DNA of 64,000 bases from Domibacillus sp. DTU_2020_1001157_1_SI_ALB_TIR_016 (GCF_032341995.1 NZ_CP135439.1:2935501-2999500), one strand, 5' to 3'. Shown: positions 7,230 through 15,871, counted from the stretch's first letter. Notes: generated from the letters alone by a model not told the origin. A program made the numbers and translations.

Positions 7230-8026
7230 GCTTTCCCCTCCTCCTGTAAACCGGATGGCAGGCGGTGGTCAAGCACAGGCGCCGCCTTGATTAACTGCTT
7301 TGTATAAAGGTGCTGCGGATGATCAAGAATACGGTGCTTTCCTCCTGATTCAATGATTTCGCCTTCTTTCATGACGGCAATCCGGTCCGCATAACGTCTT
7401 ACATGGCGCCAGTCATGTGTAATAAACAAAATGGCACAGCCAGTTTCCTGCTGCCTCCTGGCAAGCAGCTCTAAAATCTGATTCCCGGATACGCTGTCGA
7501 GCGCGGTGGTGATTTCATCGGCAATCACCAAATCGGGAGCCAGCAAAAGAGCCGTCGCAATCGATACGCGCTGCAGCTGGCCGCCGCTCAGCTCAAACGG
7601 ATAGCGTCCGGCCAGCTCCTCACTTAAACCGACGGATTGAAGTGCTTCCCTCACTCCAGCCATACGGGCTTGCGGCGAATGAATGCCATGGGCTTTTTGG
7701 TATTCATCGAGGTGCTGGCCAATCGTGCGAAATGGTGTGAAGGAGCCCTGGTAATCTTGAAAAATATAAGACAGCTTCCGGCCGCGGACTGTCCGCATTT
7801 CTTTTTTGGACAGCTCCAATACATTTTGTCCGTTAAAAAAAATGTTTCCTTCTACATTCAAGCCAGGGGCAAGCATTTGCCCAACAGCTTGTGACAGGAT
7901 GCTTTTTCCGCTGCCGCTCTGCCCAACAAGAGCAAACCATTCTCCTTTTTGAATCGCGAGGGAAACGTTTTGCACGAGCTTTTTCTGCCTGCTGCCAATC
8001 GTTACCTGCTCAACGGATAAAATCAT
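7226..8026 (-). CDS. ABC transporter ATPase, NikD/OppD type
   Basis: 266-residue ATPase pairing with the downstream NikE-type subunit. Walker A is GQSGSGKSIL, with an isoleucine where the last threonine/serine-plus-threonine pair is usual; the catalytic lysine and serine are present. Signature LSGGQLQRVSI, Walker B LVIADEITTALD, switch FITHD. Start and stop overlap both neighbours by four bases, indicating tight translational coupling through the whole operon. It is the fourth gene from the Zur-type promoter. Confidence 0.88.
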   Translation of the reverse strand: MILSVEQVTIGSRQKKLVQNVSLAIQKGEWFALVGQSGSGKSILSQAVGQMLAPGLNVEGNIFFNGQNVLELSKKEMRTVRGRKLSYIFQDYQGSFTPFRTIGQHLDEYQKAHGIHSPQARMAGVREALQSVGLSEELAGRYPFELSGGQLQRVSIATALLLAPDLVIADEITTALDSVSGNQILELLARRQQETGCAILFITHDWRHVRRYADRIAVMKEGEIIESGGKHRILDHPQHLYTKQLIKAAPVLDHRLPSGLQEEGKA

Positions 8027-8874
8027 GACTGCCCCTCCTTTTTTACATCAAAGCGATCACGCAAATAATCACCCAGCATATTCGCCAGCAGTACAACAAG
8101 GACAATCGCAAGGCCCGGATAGATCATTAAAGCCGGCATCGATTGAAAATACGGGCGTGCATCATTCAGCATAGCTCCCCATTCCGGCGTTGGCGGCTGG
8201 GCACCAAGACCGATATAAGATAAGGAAGAAATCAGCAAAATAATTTTGCCAAGGTCGAGGCTGGCCAGTACAAGCACGTTTCCTGCTATGTGCGGAAACA
8301 AATGTTTACACATAATTTTTCGTGCGGACAGCCCATTAATCCGGGCAATGAGTACGTATTCCTTTTGTGATTCAGATAAAACCGTGCTTCGAACAAGCCG
8401 GGCATAGCTGACCCATTTCACCATCACAATGGCGAGCACAAGGTTGCCGATTCCCGGTCCAAGCAGCCCGCTCAACACGATCGCCACGATCGTGTCCGGA
8501 AAAGCTAAAAAACCATCGGCAATCCGCATAAAGACGCGGTCAACCCAGCCCCGCTTGAAGCCCGCAATCAATCCGAATGGAATCCCGATGGCGAGAGCGG
8601 CAATCAGAGCTAAAAAGCTGGAGCCGATTGTTTGCTGCCCTCCTAAAAAAAGCCTTGTTAATACATCACGGCCAAGGTGGTCGGTGCCGAGCGGATGCTC
8701 CAGGCTCATTCCCTGCAGCCGGCCGCTCATATTTGTCAAAGTCGGATCATGCCGCAAATGAAAGAAAGCATACAGGGTACCTGCCAGCACAGCGGCCAGG
8801 ATCAAAACAGCAGCAGCTCCCTGCCAATTGTGCTTTTTTCCTTTTGGCAGTTGTATAGAAAAACCTCTCATCAT
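8023..8874 (-). CDS. ABC transporter permease, NikC/DppC type
   Basis: 283-residue inner-membrane permease with about six membrane segments and the binding-protein-dependent permease loop near residue 195 (EYVLIARINGLSARKI). An early hydrophobic helix after a basic N-terminus (QLPKGKKHNW) is typical of the DppC/NikC class. A longer reading frame begins 63 bases upstream, but the ATG at 8874 overlaps the stop of the upstream permease (ATGA) and follows AGAAAGGAA, so it is the likely start. Works with the NikB-type permease as the heterodimeric channel. Confidence 0.88.
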   Translation of the reverse strand: MMRGFSIQLPKGKKHNWQGAAAVLILAAVLAGTLYAFFHLRHDPTLTNMSGRLQGMSLEHPLGTDHLGRDVLTRLFLGGQQTIGSSFLALIAALAIGIPFGLIAGFKRGWVDRVFMRIADGFLAFPDTIVAIVLSGLLGPGIGNLVLAIVMVKWVSYARLVRSTVLSESQKEYVLIARINGLSARKIMCKHLFPHIAGNVLVLASLDLGKIILLISSLSYIGLGAQPPTPEWGAMLNDARPYFQSMPALMIYPGLAIVLVVLLANMLGDYLRDRFDVKKEGQS

Positions 8875-9815
8875 GGTGTGTTCCTTTCTTTTAATTTCAT
8901 TTCCGGATTCAAATACCGATACGAGACATCCACGCATGTATTCACCACAAACACGATGACGGCCATGACCAAAATGTATCCTTGTATAAGCGGATAATCA
9001 CGCTGGCGTATCGCATCAACGACCATTTTTCCAACACCGGGATACGCAAACAACACTTCAATCACCACAACACCGCCAATTAAGCTGCCTAAACTAACGC
9101 CAAACACCGTAATAACAGGCGGAAGGGTGTGTCGCAGCGCATGAACGAAGAAAATGCGCCCTTCTGACAGCCCCCTCGCTCTTGCGGCACGGATAAATTC
9201 CTGACTAATCGATTCAAGCAGGCTGGAGCGAAGCAGACGGACGTATACACTTGAAATCGCCAGCCCAAGTGTAACCGATGGCAAAACCAATGACATAAAC
9301 CCGTCTCTCCCCATCGTGGGCAGCCAATTCAACTGAACACCAAACAAATGAATCAAAATCAAGCCAAGCCAAAAGCTCGGAATCGCCGCTCCGACAATAG
9401 ATGTAACCCGGCTTACATGGTCGATCCAGCTATCCCGGTAAAGAGCTGACAGGGAGCCAAGCGGAATCGATACGATCAGCATCACGAACATGGATCCGGC
9501 TGCCAGCTCAAGAGTAGCAGGAAGGCTCATCGCAATCATGTCTGCCACCGGCTGGCCTGTCACATAAGACTGTCCAAAATCAAGCTGAATAAAACGAAAA
9601 AGCCAAAGCCCGTATTGAACGAGCAGCGGCTTATTAAACCCCATATCCTCCCGCAATGCTTCTACTTGTTCCTGGCTTACAGAAAGCTCATCCACATTCA
9701 AGATCGTTAACACGGGATCACCCGGCGCCAGACGAACAAACAGAAAACTGATAAAAGTAATAAACAGCAGGAAAAGAGTTACTTCAAGAAATTTACGGAC
9801 AAGAATCTGAAGCAT
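8871..9815 (-). CDS. ABC transporter permease, NikB/DppB type
   Basis: 314-residue permease, normal family length. The N-terminal helix (residues 9-29) is followed by the conserved RLAPGDPVLTI, and the EAA-type coupling loop lies near residue 210 (EFIRAARARGLSEGRIFF). About six membrane segments. Its start directly abuts the stop of the solute-binding lipoprotein gene (9815/9816), and its stop overlaps the next permease. Partner of the NikC-type subunit. Confidence 0.9.
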   Translation of the reverse strand: MLQILVRKFLEVTLFLLFITFISFLFVRLAPGDPVLTILNVDELSVSQEQVEALREDMGFNKPLLVQYGLWLFRFIQLDFGQSYVTGQPVADMIAMSLPATLELAAGSMFVMLIVSIPLGSLSALYRDSWIDHVSRVTSIVGAAIPSFWLGLILIHLFGVQLNWLPTMGRDGFMSLVLPSVTLGLAISSVYVRLLRSSLLESISQEFIRAARARGLSEGRIFFVHALRHTLPPVITVFGVSLGSLIGGVVVIEVLFAYPGVGKMVVDAIRQRDYPLIQGYILVMAVIVFVVNTCVDVSYRYLNPEMKLKERNTP

Positions 9816-11387
9816 TTATTTCACATCCAATTGGTTCGTTATCATATAATATTCGCTCCGAGTTGTGACCCAGTTTTTCACTTTATCATCGTTATACGCG
9901 ACAATCGTGGACGGGTGCAGCACAAAAGAATTGATCACATTCTCATGCACATAATCCGCCGCCTGCTCTGCCAGCACTGCACGTTTCTTCTGGCCGACTG
10001 TTTGATTAAGCTTGTCAATAATTTTTGTCAGTTCCGGTTCTTCTGCACCGCTGAAATTCAAAGCACCTTTCGGATGATACGTTGCGTTTAAATAATAGCC
10101 GGCATCGCCACGCGGCGCTGTTAAATTACTGTATGTCGCCAAATCCCAGTCACGGTTAGACGCCATATATTCTTCCGGAATTTCAATTTGCTTAATTTTT
10201 ACGTCGATGCCAATTTGTTTCGCATCAGATTGAAATACCTGTGCAATAAGCGGCAGGTCAGCCCTGGCGCTGTATGTGAGCAGCTCAAATTGAAGCGGCT
10301 TCCCACCCTTCTGCATCTTTCCATCCTTCAGTATGTAGCCTGCTTTCTGCAAATATTGCACAGCTGCATCCGGACCGGATGGCGGGCGTTTCTCATACGT
10401 TGGCGCAAATGGCAGAGATGGCAAAAACGGCCCTTCTGCCGCTTCTCCGTAGCCTAACAAAATCGTATCGACAATCTCCTGGCGGTCAATCAATGCATCA
10501 ACCGCCCGGCGTACATTGACATCTTTTAAACTTTCACGCTGCATATTCATCGTCATTTGATGAACACGGAAGGTCTCCGTCGATTCTACTTTCATGCCAG
10601 GCTGTGCTTTCAATGCCTTCAGGCTCTCCACCTCCGGCCGGTAGACAATATCGACCTGCCCGGATTGCAGTGCCATGGAACGCGCATTGGCATCTTCGTT
10701 AAACGAGAATGTAACCGAGTTCAGCTTTGCAGCCCCGTCCCAGTAGCCATCATAGCGCTTAAGCTCAAGCCGGCTTCCCGGAACAAAGGACGTCAGAGCA
10801 AAAGGTCCCGTACCGACCGGTTTATTGACGATGTCTTTTTCCGACACATCAATGATGGATACATTTGGATTCACCAGTTCAGAAATAAATTCAGGAAATG
10901 GTTCTGTATTTGAAATGCGCAATGTATAGCCGTCTGCTTCCATTTTGTCGATCTTTAATGCATTTTGAACAGCTGTGCTTTCTGTCAGTGCCCGCTCCAG
11001 AGAAGCTTTTACTGCCTTCGCATCCATTTTCTTTCCGTTTTGAAAGGTGGCATCTTCGCGCAAGTGAATCGTCCAGTTTTGCCCGTCTGTACCTTCCCAG
11101 CTTTTTGCCAGCCATGGCGCGATCGTTAACTTCTCTTCATCAAGCCGGACAAGCGTTTCCGTTATACCGGCTCGCAGCGGAACGTAGCTTGAATCAACAT
11201 GTGGATCTAAAGAATTGGTTGAGAAATTATAAAGAAAATGAATGTGCTTGTCTTCACTTGTTGACGCCGTCGTACTTGATGAAGACTGTCCGCAGGCTCC
11301 CAATAAGCCAAGACAAGCCGCTGCTATTCCTATCTTCAACAAGCCTTTCCATAAAACACTCTTTCTTCTCATCTTTACTGTCTGCAC
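9816..11387 (-). CDS. Nickel/metallophore-type extracellular solute-binding lipoprotein
   Basis: 523-residue SBP_bac_5 lipoprotein (NikA/DppA/CntA class) that captures the substrate outside the membrane. The signal peptide ends in a lipobox LLGAC at about residues 28-32. The family signature region NIHLREDATFQNGKKMDA and a C-terminal ATYHPKGALNF segment are visible. The GTG start at 11387 follows AAGGGGG with suitable spacing; an in-frame ATG five codons later is possible. First gene of the importer, directly behind a promoter carrying two Zur-like boxes. Zinc, or a zinc-loaded metallophore, is therefore the most likely cargo; nickel or peptide remain possible because SBP_bac_5 sequence alone does not discriminate. 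Confidence 0.87.
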   Translation of the reverse strand: MQTVKMRRKSVLWKGLLKIGIAAACLGLLGACGQSSSSTTASTSEDKHIHFLYNFSTNSLDPHVDSSYVPLRAGITETLVRLDEEKLTIAPWLAKSWEGTDGQNWTIHLREDATFQNGKKMDAKAVKASLERALTESTAVQNALKIDKMEADGYTLRISNTEPFPEFISELVNPNVSIIDVSEKDIVNKPVGTGPFALTSFVPGSRLELKRYDGYWDGAAKLNSVTFSFNEDANARSMALQSGQVDIVYRPEVESLKALKAQPGMKVESTETFRVHQMTMNMQRESLKDVNVRRAVDALIDRQEIVDTILLGYGEAAEGPFLPSLPFAPTYEKRPPSGPDAAVQYLQKAGYILKDGKMQKGGKPLQFELLTYSARADLPLIAQVFQSDAKQIGIDVKIKQIEIPEEYMASNRDWDLATYSNLTAPRGDAGYYLNATYHPKGALNFSGAEEPELTKIIDKLNQTVGQKKRAVLAEQAADYVHENVINSFVLHPSTIVAYNDDKVKNWVTTRSEYYMITNQLDVK

Positions 11388-11404
11388 CCAACATCCCCCT
11401 TATT

Positions 11405-11451
11405 TCGTAATCATTACGTTTTAATATATCGTAATCATTACGTTTTATCAA
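11405..11451 (-). promoter_or_regulatory. Promoter with two tandem Zur boxes
   Basis: Two identical 15-mers TCGTAATCATTACGT lie at 11405-11419 and 11429-11443, 24 bp apart centre to centre. Each matches the B. subtilis Zur consensus TCGTAATNATTACGA at 14 of 15 positions; Fur (TGATAAT) and PerR (TTATAAT) halves differ. On the minus strand a promoter TTGATA (11451-11446), 17 bp, TATATT (11428-11423) has the first box inside its spacer and the second over the start region. This is a textbook repression geometry under zinc sufficiency. Confidence 0.88.
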
Positions 11452-11709
11452 TAGCATTGGACAAAAAAGAAAAACAAATCTATACTCTCTCCCCTTCCGC
11501 CAAATGGAAAATAAAGTATAACTTTTTTAAAAATTTTGGGAATAAAGGAAATTTACTCATACAATGAATCTAGCATTTGCATAAAATAATGAGACAGGGA
11601 CAAAGGAGGGATCAAGAACGATTCTACTATTTTATTGATATAAGCAGTAAGCAGAGAAATTTGATAGGTGGAAATATCATAAATATGTTTAAGGAGCTGA
11701 TTCGTTTGT
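11452..11709 (+). other. Intergenic region before the ATP-grasp operon
   Basis: This divergent spacer is AT-rich with no gene. Two CATA-type -10-like sequences occur on the plus strand: CATACAAT at 11558 and CATAAAATAAT at 11580. Both resemble sporulation sigma-E/sigma-K -10 elements, but no convincing -35 is present. An AAAGGAGGGA at 11604 is not followed by any start codon at usable distance. The ribosome site for the downstream gene is AAGGAG at 11691. Confidence 0.4.
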
Positions 11710-12951
11710 ATGCAAACTATTATATTTTTAGGCAGTAATAAGTCCGGTTCCAGCCGTGAGGCCTTAAAAGCAGCGAAAAGCCTCGGTTATTTTATTGTTT
11801 TACTGACAGATAGAGAAAAATGGATCAAGCAGCAGCGGGAAGAATTTACGGACGTACATCAAATGATTTATATGAGCAGCTTAACGGACAAAAAAGCGAT
11901 TCTGAAAAAAATTTCCTGCTTAAAAAAGCAGGGAAAACAAATCAAGGCCTTTATGAGCTTTATTGATCCACTGGTAAGCCTTGCAGCCGACATTTCCCGG
12001 GAATTAAATCTTGCCGAGCTTTCAGTAGAGGCACTTTTTAATATGGAAGATAAAACAAGGTTTCGGGAAGTATTAAAAGAAAACCAAGCCTCTCCTTTTT
12101 ATGCCGTTTGTTCGATTGAGGAAGGCGAAGAAAAGTTAATCAGCACATACAGCCGCTATCTTCCTTTCATTATAAAATCCCCTGTGTCTAACGGCTCTAA
12201 AGATGTTCTTCTCATTTCTTCACAGGAACAATTCAAAAAAGCGATAAGACGTTTTCAAAAACGCTATCCCGGGGTTCCCGTTCTCATTGAAGAATACCTT
12301 GACGGCCCTCAATATTTAATTGAAGTTCTCGTCAAAAATTCGCATCTTCACATTGTGGCAGTTATTGAACAGGAAATTACCAAGTTCGATCGTTTTATTA
12401 TTACAGGCTATAGCCTGCCAGCTCTATTGCCAAACCAGGCATGCAAAAAACTGCATGCGGCAGTAAAAAGCATTTTAGAAGATTTGAAGCTTTCAAACGG
12501 AACATGCCACCTGGAAATGCGGTTTGTAAAAGGAGAATGGAAATTAATCGAAATCAATCCCCGTATTTCAGGCGGACCCGTTAATCAGGCCATTTTCGCA
12601 GCCACTGGTATTAACCTTGTGAAAGAAACGATAAAACTGAACCTTGGTGAAGAACCGATGCTTATACCTCTTAAAAGAGAATTTGCTTTCGTTCAAATGG
12701 TAACCGTTCCTTCCAGCGGAAGATTGGTGAAAGTGACTGGCAAAAACAGAGCAAAAGATTATGAAGGAGTGAAAGAAGTGTATATCAAGCCTAGAAAAGG
12801 CATGTTTCTTACACCGCCTCTTTCGATGGGACACAGATATGCTTATGTTTTAGCCAGTGCGCGTCAATCAAAAAAAGCAAAACAAATAGCCCAAAAAGCA
12901 GCAAAAGAAATCACGTTCGTTTTAGAACCAGAAGAGGGTGATCAAACATGA
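11710..12951 (+). CDS. ATP-grasp carboxylate-amine ligase of unknown product
   Basis: 413-residue soluble enzyme of the ATP-grasp superfamily (carbamoyl-phosphate-synthase-like fold). The N-terminal Rossmann-like part starts TIIFLGSNKSGSSREALKAAK. The nucleotide-binding lysines fit FIIKSPVSNGSKDV (about 156) and LIEEYLDGPQYLIEV, and the metal-binding acid/asparagine pair is CHLEMRF ... KLIEINPRISGG (about 280). This layout is shared with amino-acid ligases such as BacD and with biotin-carboxylase-like ligases: acyl-phosphate formation then amide bond. Substrates are unknown. It overlaps the second ATP-grasp gene by four bases, so the two act together. The leader to ribosome spacing (AAGGAG, 13 bases) is slightly long. 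Divergent from the Zur-regulated importer. Confidence 0.82.
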   Translation: MQTIIFLGSNKSGSSREALKAAKSLGYFIVLLTDREKWIKQQREEFTDVHQMIYMSSLTDKKAILKKISCLKKQGKQIKAFMSFIDPLVSLAADISRELNLAELSVEALFNMEDKTRFREVLKENQASPFYAVCSIEEGEEKLISTYSRYLPFIIKSPVSNGSKDVLLISSQEQFKKAIRRFQKRYPGVPVLIEEYLDGPQYLIEVLVKNSHLHIVAVIEQEITKFDRFIITGYSLPALLPNQACKKLHAAVKSILEDLKLSNGTCHLEMRFVKGEWKLIEINPRISGGPVNQAIFAATGINLVKETIKLNLGEEPMLIPLKREFAFVQMVTVPSSGRLVKVTGKNRAKDYEGVKEVYIKPRKGMFLTPPLSMGHRYAYVLASARQSKKAKQIAQKAAKEITFVLEPEEGDQT

Positions 12952-13967
12952 CACTCCTTGGAATGCTTCATCACCGTAAATCACCGCATCCTGTAAAAAG
13001 AGCCTATGAATATGCAGCCGTAGCGAAAATGGAAGGCATTGATTTTGTTTATTTTTCTTATCGCTCCGTTGATTTCGGCAGAAAAAAGATTACCGGATGG
13101 GTTTATCAAAACGGCAGCTGGCTTCAAAAAGAAGTAAGATTTCCCGATTGTATTATTAATATAAGTGCCCCTAGGACTGAAATGCAGTCTGAGGTTAGAG
13201 AAAAGCTAATCGAATATATTCCTTTTGTCAGCCACTCCATTGGGAGCAAAATGTATGTGTTTGAAAAAATTAAACAAGGAAAAGAGTTTTCCAGACACCT
13301 GATCCCTACATTAAAAATTTCCTCTGCTGAAGAGGTCTACTCCTTCCTCAGCCAGTGGAAAAAAGCCGTTATCAAACCGAGTTCAGGAAGCAAAGGAAGA
13401 AATATTTACTTTATTACTCTTTTAAACAACAAGCACGTTCAATGCCAGTATGGAACAGAGAAAGAAAGTCTGTCCCAGGAAGAATTTAATGCGCTGATCG
13501 AAAGCCTCGTCACGGAACAAATATATATCATTCAGCCATATATAGAATGTAAAACGAAAGCCGGTCTCGCTTATGATTTTCGCTTGCATGTCCAAAAAAA
13601 CGGAGAAGGAAAATGGGTTATTAATCTTATCTATCCGCGGATCAGCGGAAACAGCAGGCTGACCAGCAACATTAGTGCCGGGGGATACTGGGGCGACTTT
13701 ATCCCTTTTCTCAAAGAACAATTTGGCGATGATTATTTTGAAATGAAACAGCTGCTGGAGTATTTCGCCGTCTCCTTTGCCAGCCATTTTGAAAGCCTTT
13801 ATGAAGGAATGTTGTTTGACGAACTTGGCATTGATGTAGGAGTCGACCAACACAAGCAATTATGGCTCTTTGAAGTAAACTGGCGCCCGGGAACGACCGG
13901 ACGCGACTTCTCCGTCGCCCAGAACGCGATTCCTTACGCCCGCTACCTCGCCCATCAGCGTCATTAA
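12948..13967 (+). CDS. YheC/YheD-family ATP-grasp protein
   Basis: 339-residue ATP-grasp protein resembling YheC/YheD, which in B. subtilis are endospore coat-associated proteins. Visible features are the N-terminal LLGMLHHRKSPHPVKRAYEYA, the nucleotide-binding AVIKPSSGSKGRNIYFI (about 143-160), a DFRLHVQKNGEGKWV strand and the metal site LWLFEVNWRPG near the C-terminus. Its ATG overlaps the upstream ATP-grasp stop (ATGA). A two-ATP-grasp operon suggests sequential ligations in making a small peptide-like molecule or modifying a protein tail; that is inference. No carrier, acyltransferase or exporter gene is in the same transcript. Confidence 0.85.
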   Translation: MTLLGMLHHRKSPHPVKRAYEYAAVAKMEGIDFVYFSYRSVDFGRKKITGWVYQNGSWLQKEVRFPDCIINISAPRTEMQSEVREKLIEYIPFVSHSIGSKMYVFEKIKQGKEFSRHLIPTLKISSAEEVYSFLSQWKKAVIKPSSGSKGRNIYFITLLNNKHVQCQYGTEKESLSQEEFNALIESLVTEQIYIIQPYIECKTKAGLAYDFRLHVQKNGEGKWVINLIYPRISGNSRLTSNISAGGYWGDFIPFLKEQFGDDYFEMKQLLEYFAVSFASHFESLYEGMLFDELGIDVGVDQHKQLWLFEVNWRPGTTGRDFSVAQNAIPYARYLAHQRH

Positions 13968-14002
13968 CTTTTTTCGACACGGTTAAAGCTGTTAAGGAGA
14001 GC

Positions 14003-14020
14003 AGGATTCGGTAAAACGAA
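14003..14020 (+). terminator. Weak hairpin after the ATP-grasp operon
   Basis: GATTCG / CGAATC stem with a 6-base loop and no clean T-run; poor as an intrinsic terminator. The longer hairpin at 14091 may end transcription instead. Confidence 0.3.
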
Positions 14021-14090
14021 TCTCCCCTCCCTCAGCCATTTATTCTAAAAGCAGATCTTATTTTCTAATGACCGTTCAGCAGCTTATCAA

Positions 14091-14142
14091 TTGAAGAAGG
14101 CCTCTCATCTGTTTAATAAACGGATGAGAGGCCTTCTTCAAT
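14091..14142. terminator. Bidirectional terminator between ATP-grasp operon and nupG
   Basis: A 19-base stem (TTGAAGAAGGCCTCTCATC and its complement) with a short AT-rich loop lies between convergent genes. T-tracts are short on both sides, but stem strength is very high. Confidence 0.7.
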
Positions 14143-14156
14143 TAAATCGTATAATC

Positions 14157-15350
14157 TTACCAAACAAATAAACCAACAAACATGGCACTCAAAAGTGAAA
14201 CCGCAATTCCGCTCACTAAAAGCTTCCACACGTTTTTTCCGATGATCCGGGACTTTTCATCGCCCATGATTGAACTGATTGTTCCATAAATCATCCCGAC
14301 CGTACTAAAGTTTGCAAAAGAAGTTAGAAATGTTGTCGCTACTGCAACCGTATGAGGCTGCAAAGAATGGAGATTTTTTTGCAGATCCATCATAGCCACA
14401 AATTCGTTTGTAGCAAGCTTGATTCCCATAAGCTGAGCAACGTACATCGCATCATGGCCGGACAGGCCGAGAAGAAAAGCAAACGGACTGAAAATAACAG
14501 AGAAAATCTTTTGGACAGTCAGCCCTTCTATCAAAAATCCTAAGATGCCATTTAAGCAGGCCGTTAACGCAACATAGCCGATTACCATTGCCAAAATGAC
14601 GATCACCATTCGCATCCCGACAAGCATACTATTCGAAATGGTCGAGAAGAAATCGGTTCGTTCTTTTTTCGAAGGAACATAAACAATGTCTTCCTCTTTG
14701 CTCACTTCTATCGGATTTAAAACGCTCGCAAGCAGTAAAGCATTCAAGCAGTTTAAAGGAATCGCCGCAAAAACATATTCTCCCGGAACCATGCTTAAAT
14801 AAGCTCCGATAATCGATCCGCTGATACTGCTCATGCTCATAATGCCAAAGGTAAGCAGGCGATTCTCGTTCAGTACAGCAAGCTGCTGCCGGATCACAGC
14901 CAGGGCTTCCGTATTTCCGAGAAACATCATCTGCAGTGAAAAAAAGCTTTCAAGCTTAGGCAGCCCTGACACCTTGGAAATTACCCAGCCTACTTTATCA
15001 ATAATCCATGTCAGGATACCGAAGTAGCCAAGAATGTCGAAAAAGGCCACGATAAAAATAATGGGCATTAACGCACTAAAGAAAAAATCAACTGTAGGAT
15101 TTGCCATCACAGACGGAAAAGCAAAAGAAATCCCCTCGTTTGCACAGTTTATGAGAAAAGTAAAAAACGAAGCAATTTTATCAATGACCCATGCTCCGAT
15201 TTTCGTTCCAAGCATAAACCAGGTAATGAGCAGTTCCACAATGATTAAAGCAACAATGGAACGCCACTTTACCTGTTTCTTGTTGGGAGAACAAAGAAAT
15301 ACCAGGCCAAAAACCACTAGAATCCCAACAATATTTAATAAAAAAAACAC
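14157..15350 (-). CDS. nupG: NupC-family purine nucleoside transporter
   Basis: 397-residue concentrative nucleoside transporter. About nine membrane segments are visible, with the family motifs FFLGNTEALAVIRQQL-type region near residue 165, SISGSIIGAYLSMV, and a C-terminal GHDAMYVAQLMGIKLATNEF substrate/sodium-site segment. A GTG start follows GGGAG by eight bases. The transcript carries a guanine-type riboswitch about 170 bases upstream, the same arrangement as B. subtilis nupG (yxjA), which takes up guanosine and inosine; this makes the purine-nucleoside assignment stronger than sequence family alone. Single-gene transcript. Confidence 0.9.
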   Translation of the reverse strand: MFFLLNIVGILVVFGLVFLCSPNKKQVKWRSIVALIIVELLITWFMLGTKIGAWVIDKIASFFTFLINCANEGISFAFPSVMANPTVDFFFSALMPIIFIVAFFDILGYFGILTWIIDKVGWVISKVSGLPKLESFFSLQMMFLGNTEALAVIRQQLAVLNENRLLTFGIMSMSSISGSIIGAYLSMVPGEYVFAAIPLNCLNALLLASVLNPIEVSKEEDIVYVPSKKERTDFFSTISNSMLVGMRMVIVILAMVIGYVALTACLNGILGFLIEGLTVQKIFSVIFSPFAFLLGLSGHDAMYVAQLMGIKLATNEFVAMMDLQKNLHSLQPHTVAVATTFLTSFANFSTVGMIYGTISSIMGDEKSRIIGKNVWKLLVSGIAVSLLSAMFVGLFVW

Positions 15351-15523
15351 ACTAACAACTCCCTATATAGGATTCCCCGTACAAGTAAGCCTATCGTTTC
15401 ACCCACAGCTACAGGCTGAAGCATGAAAAATAAGAGTTTCGGAAATCCCATTCAATACAGTGATCCACAAAGAACCCGTATGAAAGAAATAGTCTGCGTG
15501 CTTTCTCTTCGTTTGTTCATACT
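15351..15523 (-). other. Leader region between riboswitch aptamer and nupG
   Basis: About 170 bases separate the aptamer from the start codon. I found no clear GC-rich terminator or antiterminator in it; a loose pairing exists between GCCTGTAGC and GATAGGC near 15382-15412. The expression platform therefore remains unidentified by eye. Confidence 0.5.
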
Positions 15524-15593
15524 TCCCTGTAGTCCGGCATTTATGGCTGCCGGGTAGAAACTATCAGACCATTTCACTGATATTATACAAGGA
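15524..15593 (-). ncRNA. Guanine-sensing purine riboswitch aptamer
   Basis: The minus strand shows the purine aptamer core: P1 (UCCUUGUA pairing with UACAGGGA), loop L2 stem around GGTCTGATAG, J2/3 TTTCTACC, P3 CGGCAGCCATAAATGCCG, and J3/1 GACTAC. The C in GACTAC at the ligand-pairing position predicts guanine/hypoxanthine rather than adenine. It precedes nupG, so high guanine should shut off nucleoside uptake. Confidence 0.93.
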
Positions 15594-15612
15594 TCATTTT
15601 TTAGACTTGCTC

Positions 15613-15641
15613 ATTTTATAACAAACGACAGAAAGCGACAA
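15613..15641 (-). promoter_or_regulatory. Promoter of nupG
   Basis: TTGTCG (15641-15636), 17 bp, TAAAAT (15618-15613) on the minus strand, starting transcription about a dozen bases before the riboswitch aptamer. Confidence 0.65.
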
Positions 15642-15871
15642 TGTTTTCAGTAGAAGTTGCAATTATTTTACAACTATTAATACTTAGAACATTCAGTATA
15701 AAAAGAACGAATGAGAAGGCTGATGGAGAATGGTCCTTTCACAAGATTTTCAAATGTTAGAGGATATATCATTAAAAATGTTGTTTAAAACAAATGAGTC
15801 ATGTAAAGGACGAAGGTTATTTGTTATTCTAATAGATATGCAAATCAGGCAGTTTAGGAGTGGATAAAACC

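Noticed and set aside
11685..11738. 17-codon frame starting ATG at 11685 that overlaps the ATP-grasp start
   Set aside because: Its ribosome site is poorly spaced, and it runs through the ribosome site of the real gene; likely chance.
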